Assembly: GCA_949282255.1 (NCBI GenBank)
Contig: CASDPA010000002.1
Span: forward strand, 79,032-143,031
Length of the DNA stretch: 64,000 nucleotides
From: an uncultured Spirochaetales bacterium
GTDB taxonomy: Bacteria > Spirochaetota > Spirochaetia > Sphaerochaetales > Sphaerochaetaceae
Direction: 5' to 3'
Shown here: piece after piece, positions 1-9,373 of the stretch
How the letters are laid out: every line of letters begins with the position of its first letter
How positions within the stretch are numbered: position 1 is the stretch's first letter
Program-made: the position numbers and the translations under genes
The notes under the pieces: generated by a model
Databases searched by the model: none
What the model was told of the DNA's origin: nothing
What the model saw: the letters and a program-made list of their open reading frames with translations, nothing else

Positions 1-390
1 AAGGCTTATGCAAAGCTCTTTAGTGCAAAGCCCGTAGGAAAGAAGATCCAACAGCTTAACTTCAAGAGCTGTGAAAGCAGGCGTATAAATCTCCTTTTTA
101 AACACATCGGCCTTGAAATGGAGGTCCGTCACTATTGCAGCCCTCCCCCGCAGCAGGCTTTCAAGGATCTGATACCTGAACCTATCGGAAAGAACAAGGA
201 TATTCTTCCAGCCGCAGGCACTGAAAGAAGAAGTAAGCCTAAGTGTTTCAAGCAGATCGTCATCAACTATCAAAATTGCGTCAAAGGATTCAGGAAGCAT
301 CTTATCCTTGTATGATGTGAAGCTGATGCTACTGTCAAAGGAGGTAGGAAGAGTACATTTGTTTCCATAAATAGCGATTTTTGTTTCCAT
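1..390 (-). CDS. LuxR-type response regulator-like protein, C-terminus off the window
   Basis: The minus strand is open from an ATG at 388-390 to the window edge (130 codons, no stop). Residues 1-100 look like a short or degenerate receiver domain: a hydrophobic strand ending in acidic residues (ILIVDDD, about residue 40) and a second strand ILVLSD near 69. From about residue 112 the sequence TALEVKLLDLLSYGLCTKEL matches the start of a LuxR/GerE helix-turn-helix. The rest of the DNA-binding domain lies left of position 1. What is seen is the frame and the HTH start. The regulator role is inferred from the family, and its target is unknown. The receiver part is short and lacks a clear phospho-aspartate context, so it may not be phosphorylated. 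Confidence 0.6.
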   Translation of the reverse strand, partial: METKIAIYGNKCTLPTSFDSSISFTSYKDKMLPESFDAILIVDDDLLETLRLTSSFSACGWKNILVLSDRFRYQILESLLRGRAAIVTDLHFKADVFKKEIYTPAFTALEVKLLDLLSYGLCTKELCISL

Positions 391-644
391 GACTATAAAA
401 TCCAACAAGCATAACAGGCGGACAGAAAAACATTCGCGCACTTATTCCATACAGTATTTTGAATTGCTTCAAACAAAATAATATCATGATTGAATCTGTG
501 AAAAAATCAAAATACAGAAAATCTCCACTTTGAGACAATATTTATTTAATCAAAACAGTTTGTTTTTATATAATTTCATTAGTAGCAAACAATAAATCGG
601 ATTTGCAGGATTTTGTAATTTTTAAAAAAAATAAAAAAAACTTA
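391..644. other. AT-rich intergenic region
   Basis: About 250 bases without a credible gene. It is rich in A and T runs, notably around 600-645. It separates the minus-strand regulator start at 390 from the plus-strand small-transcript promoter at 645. The regulator's promoter should lie here, but no strong -35/-10 pair was picked out. Confidence 0.5.
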
Positions 645-673
645 TTGCAAAGTAACCTGATAATACTTATATT
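645..673 (+). promoter_or_regulatory. sigma70-type promoter of a candidate small RNA
   Basis: TTGCAA (645-650), a 17-base spacer, then TATATT (668-673). The spacing is ideal and the surroundings are AT-rich. There is no gene on this strand before the hairpin terminator at 760-826, so the transcript would be about 147 nt. Confidence 0.5.
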
Positions 674-679
674 GTTAAT

Positions 680-826
680 GAAGATGAAGCATGTATGGAA
701 AAGGGATTGTTCCTTAACAGAACCCATAGTACATCGTGTTTCCTTAAATTTTCATTTTGCCTCCTAGCTACGGTCATGCCATACTACCCCAGAAATCCAA
801 ATCAAATCGTAGCCAGGAGGTTTTTT
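680..826 (+). ncRNA. candidate small RNA ending in an intrinsic terminator
   Basis: A promoter-like pair at 645-673 is followed about 145 nt later by a 13-bp stem (760-772 with 808-820, one A/C mismatch) and a T run at 821-826. The 35-nt loop is large. The left arm begins CCTCCT, an anti-Shine-Dalgarno-like run. The only frame inside is a 29-codon one from ATG 678 to TAG 767. Its start sits at the predicted transcription start, so it could be leaderless, but it resembles nothing recognised. The T run overlaps the stop codon of yaiI on the other strand, so the hairpin may end yaiI transcripts as well. It does not match the consensus of SRP RNA, 5S or tmRNA. Confidence 0.4.
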
Positions 827-1358
827 ATTGCTTTGACATCTTAAGAATCAGCTTGTCGAGGGCGTTTGCAAAGTTCTCGACATCCTTGTTTCCAATACGT
901 TTGTGCCGTTCTTCAAAAAAGCCGTTTTCCCTCATTTCAGTCATGAAATTCCTCTCGCCAAGCCGTTCGTTTATATTTGATCTGTCGTAGATCCTTCCCC
1001 TGTCATCGATGACAACAAGGCCTTTTTCAATCATACGCGCAGAAAGAGGAATATCATGGGTTATGCACAATCCACCCTCCTCTGCAACCGACACTAAAAA
1101 ATCATCGGCGCTGTTTAATCCGGAAAGGACCAAAACGAAACTTATCGGGCTTTTTATCTTCTTCAGATCCTGATCCGGGACCTTCCCCTTCATCTGCGCC
1201 CTGAGAGCACCCGTATGCTCCGCAATGGCTGCAATCACGTCCTTGACCGGACGGTCTGCGGCAAAAACGGAAACGATGTTTTCCTTTACAAGCCTTCTTA
1301 TCAGAAGCGAGCGCTGCTTTTCGGGCAGGCTGTCGGCGTCGACATAGATTTTGAACAT
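825..1358 (-). CDS. yaiI: YaiI/YqxD family protein (DUF188, UPF0178)
   Basis: A 177-residue protein of the YaiI/YqxD family, which has a PIN-like NYN fold and no settled function. The family opening is clear: FKIYVDADSLP at residues 2-12, then a conserved D-R-P segment near 38. ITHDIPLSARMIEKG (about 103-117) and the VIDDRGR motif follow. The ATG at 1356-1358 was chosen because it puts the family N-terminus first; the frame stays open upstream but that part shows no homology. It is divergent from pfp. Family members are predicted nucleases, but the catalytic role here is inference only. Confidence 0.85.
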   Translation of the reverse strand: MFKIYVDADSLPEKQRSLLIRRLVKENIVSVFAADRPVKDVIAAIAEHTGALRAQMKGKVPDQDLKKIKSPISFVLVLSGLNSADDFLVSVAEEGGLCITHDIPLSARMIEKGLVVIDDRGRIYDRSNINERLGERNFMTEMRENGFFEERHKRIGNKDVENFANALDKLILKMSKQ

Positions 1359-1412
1359 GAGTCGATTGTAACTTAAAATCCCTTTGCCCTCAATTACAAG
1401 TGTGCTCATGCG

Positions 1413-1442
1413 TTGCCAAAGCCACCGCATACCTGTTAAAAT
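1413..1442 (+). promoter_or_regulatory. promoter of pfp
   Basis: TTGCCA (1413-1418), an 18-base spacer and TAAAAT (1437-1442) lie 38 bases before the pfp start codon. A strong Shine-Dalgarno (AGGAGG, about 1470-1475) follows. Confidence 0.45.
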
Positions 1443-1480
1443 ATGGCAAAGAGAATTTTTGGCTTTTACAGGAGGAAGTC

Positions 1481-3139
1481 ATGGAATTATCACCGCTTCA
1501 GAAAGCACGTTATGAATACCGGCCCAAATTGCCGGAAATGCTTAAGGATGATATCGGGAACATCAAGGCCGTAGAAGGCAGAAACACCCAGTCGGTAAGT
1601 GACCAGGAAGAAATTGAGAAGCTTTTTCCCAATACCTATGGAATGAAAGAAGTCGCTTTTGCAAAAGGTGAAAACCACGCAGAGAAGAAGAGACAGGTCG
1701 TCGGAGTGATCCTCTCCGGTGGTCAGGCACCCGGCGGACATAATGTCGTAACCGGATTATATGATGCCCTCAAGAAAGCTGGAAAAGACAATGTCCTGCT
1801 TGGCTTTAAAAATGGTCCATCGGGCCTTTTGGAAGATAATTTCATCGAATTCGATGACAAATACATCGACTGTTACCGCAACACCGGAGGTTTTGACATA
1901 ATCGGTTCAGGAAGGACCAAGCTAGAGACTGAAGAACAGTTTGCAGTTGCTGCAGAGGTATGCAAAAAGCATGGGATCACAGCAATTGTGATCATCGGTG
2001 GCGATGACTCCAATACCAATGCCGCGGTGCTTGCGGAATACTTTGCAAAGATGAAAACAGGTGTACAGGTCATCGGATGTCCGAAAACCATCGATGGGGA
2101 TCTTAAGAACGATGTTATCGAGATCTCCTTCGGATTCGATACCGCCTGCAAAACCTATTCGGAGCTCATTGGAAACATCGAAAGGGATGCAAACAGCGCA
2201 AAGAAGTATTGGCATTTCATCAAGGTCATGGGAAGAAGCGCCAGCCATATCGCGCTGGAGTGTGCACTTGAAACCCAACCTAATGTCTGCCTGATCAGTG
2301 AAGAGGTTGAAGAAAAGAAGATGAGTCTTTCTGCAATTGCAGACCAGGTGGCCTCTTCTGTTGCGGCAAGATCTGCAAAAGGCGACAATTTCGGTGTTGT
2401 CATAATTCCTGAGGGACTCATTGAATTCGTTCCCGAGGTCAAAAAGCTTATCGGTGAGCTCAACGACCTCATGGCTATAAAAGAAAAGGAATTCAATGCA
2501 CTTGACGTTTGGGAAGATAAATACGCATTCATGCAGAAGAACCTCAGCTCGGAAAGCTTTGCAGTATTCAGCATCCTTCCTCTCGATATAGAAAAGCAGC
2601 TGCTCATGGACAGGGATCCACATGGCAACGTGCAGGTCAGCCGCATTGAAACCGAAAAGCTCATCATCAGTCTGGTGGAAGCAAAGCTGAAGAAGATGAA
2701 AGCTGAAGGAAAGTACAATGGGAAATTCAGCGCCCTTAATCATTTCTTCGGCTATGAGGGAAGATGCGCATTCCCGTCGAATTTCGACGCGGACTACTGC
2801 TACAGCCTTGGTTATAATGCCTTCATGCTCATCAGCTACGGCTACACAGGTTATCTTTCAACGATCACCAACCTGTCAAAACCTGCAACGGAATGGAAGG
2901 CTGGAGGAATCCCAATTACCAAGATGATGAACATGGAGCAGAGACATGGAGCTAAAAAGCCTGTTATCAGGAAAGCTCTTGTGGAGCTTGGTGGAGCTCC
3001 GTTCAGATATTTTTCCGAAAGGAGAGAAAAATGGGCGGTTGAGACCTGCTACACCTTCCCCGGTGCCATCCAGTATTACGGACCGGCAAGCGTATGCGAT
3101 ATAACCACAAAAACCCTTGCACTTGAACAGGAAAAATAA
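1481..3139 (+). CDS. pfp: pyrophosphate--fructose-6-phosphate 1-phosphotransferase, long form
   Basis: A 552-residue cytoplasmic glycolytic enzyme that phosphorylates fructose 6-phosphate using pyrophosphate, reversibly. The donor choice is visible: GGDDSN at 173-178 and PKTIDGD at 201-207 are the pyrophosphate-type versions, where ATP enzymes have GGDGS and PGTIDND. The phosphate-binding loop SGGQAPGG is at 79-86. The length, far above the 320 residues of ATP enzymes, fits the long clade found in spirochaetes and plants. ATG 1481 has AGGAGG eight bases upstream; an upstream in-frame extension was rejected. It is a single-gene unit with its own promoter and a strong terminator at 3171-3207. 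In such organisms the enzyme usually replaces or supplements ATP-PFK in glycolysis. Confidence 0.95.
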   Translation: MELSPLQKARYEYRPKLPEMLKDDIGNIKAVEGRNTQSVSDQEEIEKLFPNTYGMKEVAFAKGENHAEKKRQVVGVILSGGQAPGGHNVVTGLYDALKKAGKDNVLLGFKNGPSGLLEDNFIEFDDKYIDCYRNTGGFDIIGSGRTKLETEEQFAVAAEVCKKHGITAIVIIGGDDSNTNAAVLAEYFAKMKTGVQVIGCPKTIDGDLKNDVIEISFGFDTACKTYSELIGNIERDANSAKKYWHFIKVMGRSASHIALECALETQPNVCLISEEVEEKKMSLSAIADQVASSVAARSAKGDNFGVVIIPEGLIEFVPEVKKLIGELNDLMAIKEKEFNALDVWEDKYAFMQKNLSSESFAVFSILPLDIEKQLLMDRDPHGNVQVSRIETEKLIISLVEAKLKKMKAEGKYNGKFSALNHFFGYEGRCAFPSNFDADYCYSLGYNAFMLISYGYTGYLSTITNLSKPATEWKAGGIPITKMMNMEQRHGAKKPVIRKALVELGGAPFRYFSERREKWAVETCYTFPGAIQYYGPASVCDITTKTLALEQEK

Positions 3140-3142
3140 TTT

Positions 3143-3207
3143 AAGGTTGGAGGATACCACACCTGATCAACCTTCAAATGTCTAAAATGGCATTTGGAGG
3201 TTTTTTT
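3143..3207 (+). terminator. pfp terminator with an overlapping alternative hairpin
   Basis: A perfect 10-bp stem (3171-3180 with 3191-3200, counting one G-T pair) and a run of seven T at 3201-3207 form an intrinsic terminator. AAGGTTG at 3143-3149 can pair with CAACCTT at 3168-3174, which shares the terminator's first four bases, so the two stems exclude each other. Confidence 0.8.
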
Positions 3208-3527
3208 ATATGTTTGGAAAACAGATTTCCACATGAAGCAGGCGTCGCATTCAGCAACCAATACAACGGGCTTGCACATAAGGAAAATGAAGGAGGAATA
3301 AAAAGCTTAAAAAATGTGGGAGAGCAATTCATTACAGAGGATCCGCAGCTTTCAGAAAACGTTCTAGAAATAAGATAGCCCAGTAAGCACCTGAGATGTA
3401 TGGTATGACGAAGTCGGAATCTAAAAAAACTACGCTACCGATCTCCGGAGCAATACCGAAAACCAATAGCGCAGCTCTTGCTTCCTCCAACTTTGTTGGG
3501 TTAGCCCATCAACACATCCCTTCCTTT
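3208..3527. other. intergenic region with a decayed coding remnant
   Basis: About 320 bases between the pfp terminator and the yhbY stop. No complete gene is supported. On the minus strand a 58-codon frame, open from 3508 to a stop at 3332-3334, encodes a hydrophobic peptide with FGIAPEIGSVVF and GAYWAILFLERF. It looks protein-like but has no start codon with a ribosome binding site. It reads as the tail of a lost membrane protein; the family is not recognised. Confidence 0.35.
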
Positions 3528-3821
3528 TCAGATCCTATATATCCTTTCCGGATCTTTCGGATCCTGGCGGAAGAAAACACTTGTGAATCCTGTTGTTGAA
3601 ACCAATGTCGATCCCGTCTGCTCTTCCAGCTGTCTGGAGATGTCTGAAATCTCATCCTTAAACGACTGGAAGCGAACTTTGACCAATTCATGATGCATAA
3701 GCGCTTCATCAAGAGCTTTTACAACACCATCGCTCAGGCCATCCTTGCCCACACTCACAACAGGATCCAAAAGCTGTGCCTGGGAGCGGAGGAATGCCCT
3801 CTGATAACTTTTTAATTCCAT
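3528..3821 (-). CDS. yhbY: YhbY family RNA-binding protein (CRM domain)
   Basis: A 97-residue protein made of a single CRM domain, a KH-like RNA-binding fold associated with the large ribosomal subunit precursor in E. coli. The family signature is clear: LRSQAQLLDPVVSVGKDGLS near the N-terminus, ALDEALMHHELVKVRF in the middle, and a VLVS-like strand before the C-terminal FFR. The length matches the usual 97-100 residues. It stands alone, 80 bases from the acyl-CoA ligase on the same strand, with that gene's terminator between them, so it likely has its own promoter. Role in ribosome assembly is known for the family; nothing here refines it. Confidence 0.9.
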   Translation of the reverse strand: MELKSYQRAFLRSQAQLLDPVVSVGKDGLSDGVVKALDEALMHHELVKVRFQSFKDEISDISRQLEEQTGSTLVSTTGFTSVFFRQDPKDPERIYRI

Positions 3822-3854
3822 ATTATCACCCTACTACATTTTTGTTTCAGAGTC

Positions 3855-3883
3855 AAAGAAAAGGGCCGGTTCATCGCCGACCC
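3855..3883 (-). terminator. terminator of the acyl-CoA ligase gene
   Basis: On the minus strand a GC-rich stem (GGG-CGG pairing with CCG-CCC, one mismatch) with a 7-base loop, about 3863-3883, is followed by a T-rich tract. It lies directly after the ligase stop at 3902. Confidence 0.55.
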
Positions 3884-3901
3884 CGAAAACCAAGGATTAT
3901 T

Positions 3902-5626
3902 TCAATCTCCGTATTTGGCCTTGACATCGTTTCTCTTTATCTTCTTGGTGCTTGTCATGCTCAGCGGCTCGTCAACAACATCAATCCTTGTAATCTTCTT
4001 ATAGCTCTGAAGCTCCTGGTTCACATCATGGATGATTTCTGAAATCCTCTTTTCCAGCCCTGCCTTATCATACTGTTTTCTAGCCGCATCGGAGGGATAT
4101 ACGATCGCTCTGATACCCTCTGCTTTTGTAGCGGCGTTGGCAAGATAACCGATTATGCAGATCTGCTCGATTTCCCCGTAAAGCTGGAAATGATCCTCGA
4201 TCTCCTCGGGGAAAACATTCTTTCCACCATCGGTGACAATGATATTCTTAGCCCTTCCTGTGAGATAAAGGTAGTGATTGGCATCCTCATGACCGACATC
4301 TCCAGTGTCGAGCCAGCCATCCTCGGACAGCACTTCCCTGGTGGCCTCCTCGTTGTTGTAATATCCTTTCATCACCATTGGACCTTTGATATAGATAACA
4401 CCGTTGCCCTCGCTATCAGGATCGACAATCTTGACCTCAACCTCTGGGATGGCCTTTCCTACACTGCTCTCAATATAGGCATATGTCGGATTGAGGTGGG
4501 TTATCGGGCTGGTTTCGGTAAGGCCATAGCCCTGCACAAAATCAATTCCCAATTCATTGAACATCTTAAATGTCGAAGCGGGAAGAGGTCCTCCACCGCA
4601 AATGCAGATCCTATTGCTCTCAAGTGAAAGCTTTTTCAACAAGAAGCCGAACATCTTCTTGCCTACATTGACACCGAACGCCTTTTTGATGAAACCGGAA
4701 ATACCCATCATGAACCTGATAAGGGCATAAAGCAGCAGCCCCTTCTTCTTCACGCCATCCATAAGGGCGCCGATCATCTTATTGAAAAGCATCGGAACAG
4801 CAAGGAACATGGTGACCCCGCCTTCCCTGAGCTCTCTCAAAATCTGTGTCACAACAAGCTTTTTGCCAAATACGGTGCAGGCTCCAACGCTGAACGACTC
4901 AAAGAACACCGCAAGCATGGTGTATGCATGGTGGATGGGAAGTATGGCGTAAAATACGTCGGTGGGATAAAGCTGCATGTTCCCCTGCGCAAGATAGCAA
5001 TCGGAAACAAGGTTTTCATTAGTGAGCATCACACCTTTCGGAGTACCGGTGGTGCCGCTGGTGAAAAGGATGGCGGCAACCTCCTGGCTGTCTGCAGCAT
5101 AGCCCTCTTTATCCGGCCCCTCAAGATCCAACACATATCTATAATCAGGATCGTCAGGCTCGAGCGAAATCTTCTCCTTAAGCCCCACATTCCCGTCTGC
5201 ATCTATATTCCTGATCCTTTCCTTATCGATGAAAAGCCTTGATACCCCGCCGAATTTCAACAGGATCTCCATCTCCCCGTCTTTCAAAAGATAATCGAGT
5301 GGAACGACTATGCATCCGGCATATATCACACCAAGATAAGCAATCGCCCATTCAGGGCTGTTCTTTCCGGAAACACCTATCTTATCCCCTTTTTTCACCC
5401 CTCGGGAAAGAAGATAATTTGCAACACTCTTAATCTTCGCTTCAGCCTCAGAATATGTGAATTCCATCTTCTTCGGCGTAAAAACCTTGAAACAGCTGTT
5501 ATTAGGATACCGTAAGCAGGAAATATGGAACATCTGCTTGACCGTGGGCCATTTGCTCGTAAATTCCTTGCCGCGGAAATCGTCTAAAAATGTCCACGGA
5601 AGTACATTGGATTTTTTATTTGACAT
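3902..5626 (-). CDS. AMP-binding long-chain fatty acid--CoA ligase
   Basis: A 574-residue adenylate-forming enzyme that activates a carboxylic acid, most likely a long-chain fatty acid, with ATP and joins it to CoA. The P-loop TSGTTGTPKG is at 189-198, GYGLTET at 366-372, DTGD at 440-443, and the C-terminal catalytic lysine lies in STKKIKR near 562. AAAGGAG precedes the ATG by a good distance. It is monocistronic: terminator at 3855-3883 and an AT-rich upstream gap. Spirochaetes commonly depend on host fatty acids, so a role in fatty acid uptake or activation is reasonable, but the substrate cannot be read from the sequence. An acyl-ACP synthetase function is the main alternative. Confidence 0.85.
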   Translation of the reverse strand: MSNKKSNVLPWTFLDDFRGKEFTSKWPTVKQMFHISCLRYPNNSCFKVFTPKKMEFTYSEAEAKIKSVANYLLSRGVKKGDKIGVSGKNSPEWAIAYLGVIYAGCIVVPLDYLLKDGEMEILLKFGGVSRLFIDKERIRNIDADGNVGLKEKISLEPDDPDYRYVLDLEGPDKEGYAADSQEVAAILFTSGTTGTPKGVMLTNENLVSDCYLAQGNMQLYPTDVFYAILPIHHAYTMLAVFFESFSVGACTVFGKKLVVTQILRELREGGVTMFLAVPMLFNKMIGALMDGVKKKGLLLYALIRFMMGISGFIKKAFGVNVGKKMFGFLLKKLSLESNRICICGGGPLPASTFKMFNELGIDFVQGYGLTETSPITHLNPTYAYIESSVGKAIPEVEVKIVDPDSEGNGVIYIKGPMVMKGYYNNEEATREVLSEDGWLDTGDVGHEDANHYLYLTGRAKNIIVTDGGKNVFPEEIEDHFQLYGEIEQICIIGYLANAATKAEGIRAIVYPSDAARKQYDKAGLEKRISEIIHDVNQELQSYKKITRIDVVDEPLSMTSTKKIKRNDVKAKYGD

Positions 5627-5712
5627 GGTTGGCTCCTTTCTTTTTTTACGTTTTTACAGATTATGTCATTTTATTAAAAAAAATTCCATAGCACTCCCAT
5701 AGTAAAGTTTAA

Positions 5713-7308
5713 TCATAAAGCCTTAAAAGCGATAGTTATTGCTGTTCCCTCCCCTAAGACGCTTGAAATGGAGATTTCAGCATTATGCATCAAAGCGATT
5801 CTTTTGACGATGCTCAATCCCAACCCGGTTCCTCCGGTCTCCCGGCTCCGTGACTTGTCAACACGATAAAACCTGTCAAACACCCTTTGCTTATCCTCAG
5901 CAGATAGGCCTATGCCATTATCAGAAACAGTAATCTTCGTCCCTTCGACAGTTATCGTGACAGGATTATCATCCCTGTTGTACTTGAAAGAATTGTCAAC
6001 AAGATTATATACAGCTTCGAAAATGAGCTCTGCACGTCCTGATACATGTCCGGGAGAAATGAAAGACAATTCAAGCTTTCTACCGGTGAAGGCGGTTGCG
6101 ACATCTGTTGCCACAGCCTTCAGATCAACATCGATAAAACCTGTGGTGCCGGAGTTTTCCAGTTTGGACAGGTCAAGTATATCATCTATCAACCTTGAAA
6201 GACGGAGAGCCTCCTTATTGATAAGAAGAGAAAACTCCCTTATATGCTTTCCGTCCGCATTACCTGAAGAAATCAGTTCAGAATACCCGCAAATGCTGGT
6301 GATAGGTGTTCTCAACTCGTGTGACACGTTCTGGACAAACTCCTTCTCCCTCTTTTCCAAGGCTTCTTTTTCGGACACATCAAAAATGAAGACAGCACTG
6401 CCCACCTCCTCTACGAGAGCAGACCTTATTTCCAACACCCGTCCGTCAACCTCGATCTTGGAATTGACAGCACCTCCTTCAAGAATCGTAAAGAATTCAG
6501 GATAGCGCCCTATTTCGATTATCGAGGAAAATTCATCATCCTCATTTTTCCCGAGCATCCTTTTTGCCGCTTCGTTCATGCTGATTATGGCACCACCTCT
6601 GCGCACAATCATAAAACCATCCTGCATGCCGCTTGTAATGAGAGAAAACTCATTTTTGTCCCGCTCCAGCGATCTGAGATGTTCCGATATCTCGATATTC
6701 TGATGCTCGATCCTCCTTGCAAGAGGAGCAAGCTCGTCATAAAGACGTCCGTTTTCCGCCGGATGATCGAGATTCAGGCTGTTTATCGGCTCACAGATTT
6801 TCCTGCTTATCCTAAGAGAGATGAAAGCGGAAAAGACAATCACAAAAAAAAGCAAAAGCACAAGGGATGGGACCATACCCAAAATATAAGAATAAATGCT
6901 GGAAGTCGCCTTGCTCAATCTGATGACAGTCCCATCCGCCGTCAAGACAGCAGCATAAAGCATATTTTCAAGTACAGTGGAGCTGCGTCTTATCTCATAA
7001 CCGGAACCGTAAGCAAATGCCTCGGCAATCTCAGGTCTGGCTTTATGATTCTCAAGCTCCCCTTCCACCAAAGAATCATAAAGCACGCTACCATCGGAGG
7101 AAATCACGGTAAATCTCCGGTCTTTGAACTGGAGAATGGAATAATCCCCTTCAAATGAAGAAAGAAGACGGAGATCGGAAAACAGTTCAGACAGCTGGAC
7201 CTTTTTGTAATCAGAATATGCAACTGCAAGAAAAATCAAAAATGCAAGAAGCACGGAAACGGAAGCCATGAACACCATGGCCTTGAACAATCTGTTATTC
7301 AATCTCAT
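5713..7308 (-). CDS. phoR: PhoR-type sensor histidine kinase
   Basis: A 531-residue membrane sensor kinase. Membrane segments at about 10-30 and 141-165 flank an extracytoplasmic loop. A linker and a PAS-like domain (about 215-310) follow. The dimerisation/phosphoacceptor motif HELRTP is at 330-335, and the ATP-binding boxes [16 protein letters not shown] and GGTGLGLS follow. It is the last gene of pstSCAB-phoU-phoB-phoR and overlaps phoB by 14 bases. By position and architecture it should phosphorylate PhoB when phosphate is limiting, probably held in check through PhoU and the Pst transporter. That assignment rests on context; the sensor domain itself has no phosphate-specific mark. Confidence 0.92.
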   Translation of the reverse strand: MRLNNRLFKAMVFMASVSVLLAFLIFLAVAYSDYKKVQLSELFSDLRLLSSFEGDYSILQFKDRRFTVISSDGSVLYDSLVEGELENHKARPEIAEAFAYGSGYEIRRSSTVLENMLYAAVLTADGTVIRLSKATSSIYSYILGMVPSLVLLLFFVIVFSAFISLRISRKICEPINSLNLDHPAENGRLYDELAPLARRIEHQNIEISEHLRSLERDKNEFSLITSGMQDGFMIVRRGGAIISMNEAAKRMLGKNEDDEFSSIIEIGRYPEFFTILEGGAVNSKIEVDGRVLEIRSALVEEVGSAVFIFDVSEKEALEKREKEFVQNVSHELRTPITSICGYSELISSGNADGKHIREFSLLINKEALRLSRLIDDILDLSKLENSGTTGFIDVDLKAVATDVATAFTGRKLELSFISPGHVSGRAELIFEAVYNLVDNSFKYNRDDNPVTITVEGTKITVSDNGIGLSAEDKQRVFDRFYRVDKSRSRETGGTGLGLSIVKRIALMHNAEISISSVLGEGTAITIAFKAL

Positions 7309-7981
7309 TTTTTAATTTATACCCCACTCCGCTTACCGTCTGTATCATTGCTCCCGACGGACCGAGCTTTTCGCGGATACGCCTTATATGCACATCAACG
7401 GTCCTGGTTTCACCGATGTATGCATAACCCCATACTTTCTGAAGGATATCATCACGGCTTATGCAAGCCCCTTCATTATGCATCAAAAGCCTGAGAAGCT
7501 CATATTCCTTCAGTGTCATGGACAGCTCATGCCCGTTGACGGATACGGAATGCTCCCTTTCATCAAGCCGGATATCACCGATTTCAATCACACAGCCATC
7601 TTTTGCACCACCGGTTCCAACACCCCTCCTTAAAACCGCCTTTATCCGCGCAAGCAGCTCCATCATTCCAAAAGGCTTGGTTATATAATCGTCTGCCCCC
7701 AGATCCAACCCGACAACCTTGTCATATTCCGTCCCTTTCGCAGTAAGCATGATCACCCGCACATCGAAAGCAGGGTAAGAGGATCTTATGGTTTTCAACA
7801 CTTCCAATCCCGACTGCTCCGGAAGCATGATATCCAAAAGCACAAGATCGGGAACCCTTGCTCCAAATGCTTTCCAAAACGAGGAAGGGGTATTGTACGC
7901 CGCCACTTCGTAGCCGCCTGTGGAAAGTGTATATTCCAGAAGTTTTGAAATGGAAGGATCATCCTCCAAAATATAAATCAT
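7295..7981 (-). CDS. phoB: PhoB/PhoP-type phosphate response regulator
   Basis: A 228-residue OmpR-family regulator. The receiver domain (1-118) has the acidic pair at 7-8, the phosphoacceptor Asp50 in LVLLDIMLP and the conserved lysine after VIMLTAKG. The winged helix covers about 130-225 ([11 protein letters not shown], then [15 protein letters not shown]). The start overlaps the phoU stop as ATGA, and the end overlaps phoR. It is inferred to bind the Pho box in front of pstS (12002-12040), so the operon would be autoregulated. The TTAACA repeats there resemble the Bacillus-type PhoP site more than the E. coli one. Confidence 0.93.
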   Translation of the reverse strand: MIYILEDDPSISKLLEYTLSTGGYEVAAYNTPSSFWKAFGARVPDLVLLDIMLPEQSGLEVLKTIRSSYPAFDVRVIMLTAKGTEYDKVVGLDLGADDYITKPFGMMELLARIKAVLRRGVGTGGAKDGCVIEIGDIRLDEREHSVSVNGHELSMTLKEYELLRLLMHNEGACISRDDILQKVWGYAYIGETRTVDVHIRRIREKLGPSGAMIQTVSGVGYKLKNEIE

Positions 7982-8616
7982 TTGTATTCATCCCCGGAAA
8001 TCGACCATAAAAGCTGCTTGGAAAGATTGACTGCATGATCGCCCATCCTTTCAAGATATTTCGCAGCAAGAAGAACATCAGGAACATCCTCATCCCCTTC
8101 TGCGCTTTTGCGAATCATTTCAACAAGCCTCGCCTTTGCATCCAAAAAGGCATTATCAAGCAAATCATCGCTGTCTATGACAGCCTGTGCCTTGATTTCA
8201 TCGCAATGAACATACGCATCTATGCTGGACGACAACATGGTGGAAACCATTTTTATCATGGATCCTATCTCTGCATTTTCTATCACCTGTCTGTGTTGCA
8301 CATATGATAGGACTTCTGCAAGGTCATAACAGTTATTTCCTATCCTCTCAAGGTCATTCACAATCCTCAGGGCGGCAGACACGCTCCTCAAATCCCTAGC
8401 CACGGGGTGCCGACGCAACAACATCATCATGCAATATTGCCCGATATCCTTTGAAGCCTTCTCTATATTCTCTCCGATCGCTTCTATATCGGCAAGATTG
8501 CCAAAACCGTCATTTATGAGCCTGCCCACCAAATCTAGCGATCTTTCGCAAAGTGAAGCCATCTTGATCACGTCGTTTGTCAGACATGCAATCTGTTCAT
8601 CTATGTTGGAATTCAT
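7978..8616 (-). CDS. phoU: phosphate signalling regulator PhoU
   Basis: A 212-residue, all-helical protein with two PhoU repeats: an E-x-x-D-x-x-E type helix near 45-60 (EAIGENIEKASKDIG) and YLERMGDHAVNLSK near the C-terminus. PhoU links the Pst transporter with PhoR and dampens the Pho response. ATG 8614-8616 was chosen over a TTG nine bases upstream because GGAAGG then sits about 10 bases away and the start directly follows the pstB stop (TGATATG). The 3' end overlaps phoB by four bases. Length is close to the family norm of about 215. Confidence 0.92.
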   Translation of the reverse strand: MNSNIDEQIACLTNDVIKMASLCERSLDLVGRLINDGFGNLADIEAIGENIEKASKDIGQYCMMMLLRRHPVARDLRSVSAALRIVNDLERIGNNCYDLAEVLSYVQHRQVIENAEIGSMIKMVSTMLSSSIDAYVHCDEIKAQAVIDSDDLLDNAFLDAKARLVEMIRKSAEGDEDVPDVLLAAKYLERMGDHAVNLSKQLLWSISGDEYK

Positions 8617-8617
8617 A

Positions 8618-9373
8618 TCAACCAAACCTTCCTGTAATATAGTCTTCGGTTTTTTTGCATTTCGGCCTGGAAAAGATCTGTTCAGTTTCCCCAGCCTCCA
8701 TGAGTTCTCCGAGTAAAAAGAATGCAGTGGTATCGGATATACGCAACGCCTGCTGCATGTTGTGCGTGACCATGACGATAGTATAATCTTTTTTGAGCTC
8801 CATTGCCAAATCCTCTATTTTGCTTGTGGATATGGGATCAAGAGCACTTGTCGGCTCATCCATCAGGATCACTTTAGGCTTTACGGCAATCGCCCTGGCG
8901 ATGCATAAACGCTGCTGCTGGCCTCCAGAAAGACCAAGTGCGCTCTTTTTAAGCCGGTCCTTGACCTCATCCCATATGGCCGCATCCCTTAATGATTTCT
9001 CGACTATCTCATCAAGCCTTGCCCGCCCTTTGATGCCATTGGTCCTGGGACCGTAGGCAATGTTATCATATATGCTCATCATGAAGGGATTAGGCTTTTG
9101 GAACACCATGCCTATATCCCTTCTCAGCACGTTGACATCGACCTGCGGGTCATAGATATCCTGCCCGTCATAAAGGATTTCACCTGTGATTCTCACCCCT
9201 GCGACAAGATCGTTCATTCTGTTAAGCGATTTCAGATACGTTGATTTACCACATCCGGAAGGACCGATCAATGCTGTTATGCTCTTTTCCTTGATATCAA
9301 GATTTATATCCTTGAGAGCCTGCATGCTCCCGTACCAAAGATTCATGTTTTTTGTTTCAATTATGTTCTTCAT
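8618..9373 (-). CDS. pstB: phosphate ABC transporter ATP-binding protein PstB
   Basis: A 251-residue ATPase that drives high-affinity phosphate import. Walker [10 protein letters not shown], the signature LSGGQQQR and Walker [13 protein letters not shown] are all present. The family-specific opening with [15 protein letters not shown] and the RMNDL segment mark it as PstB rather than another importer ATPase. It overlaps pstA by four bases and abuts phoU. It would act on the cytoplasmic face bound to PstA and PstC. Confidence 0.95.
   Translation of the reverse strand: MKNIIETKNMNLWYGSMQALKDINLDIKEKSITALIGPSGCGKSTYLKSLNRMNDLVAGVRITGEILYDGQDIYDPQVDVNVLRRDIGMVFQKPNPFMMSIYDNIAYGPRTNGIKGRARLDEIVEKSLRDAAIWDEVKDRLKKSALGLSGGQQQRLCIARAIAVKPKVILMDEPTSALDPISTSKIEDLAMELKKDYTIVMVTHNMQQALRISDTTAFFLLGELMEAGETEQIFSRPKCKKTEDYITGRFG

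Noticed and set aside
680..826. 6S, SRP or 5S RNA at the candidate small-RNA locus
   Set aside because: The consensus loops and domains of these RNAs are absent; only a promoter-like pair and a terminator are seen.
1922..2743. Long open frames antisense to pfp
   Set aside because: They lie entirely inside a well-supported gene, lack ribosome binding sites, and have low-complexity shadow composition.
3178..3378. 66-codon plus-strand frame after pfp
   Set aside because: It begins inside the pfp terminator hairpin and has no ribosome binding site or recognisable protein pattern.
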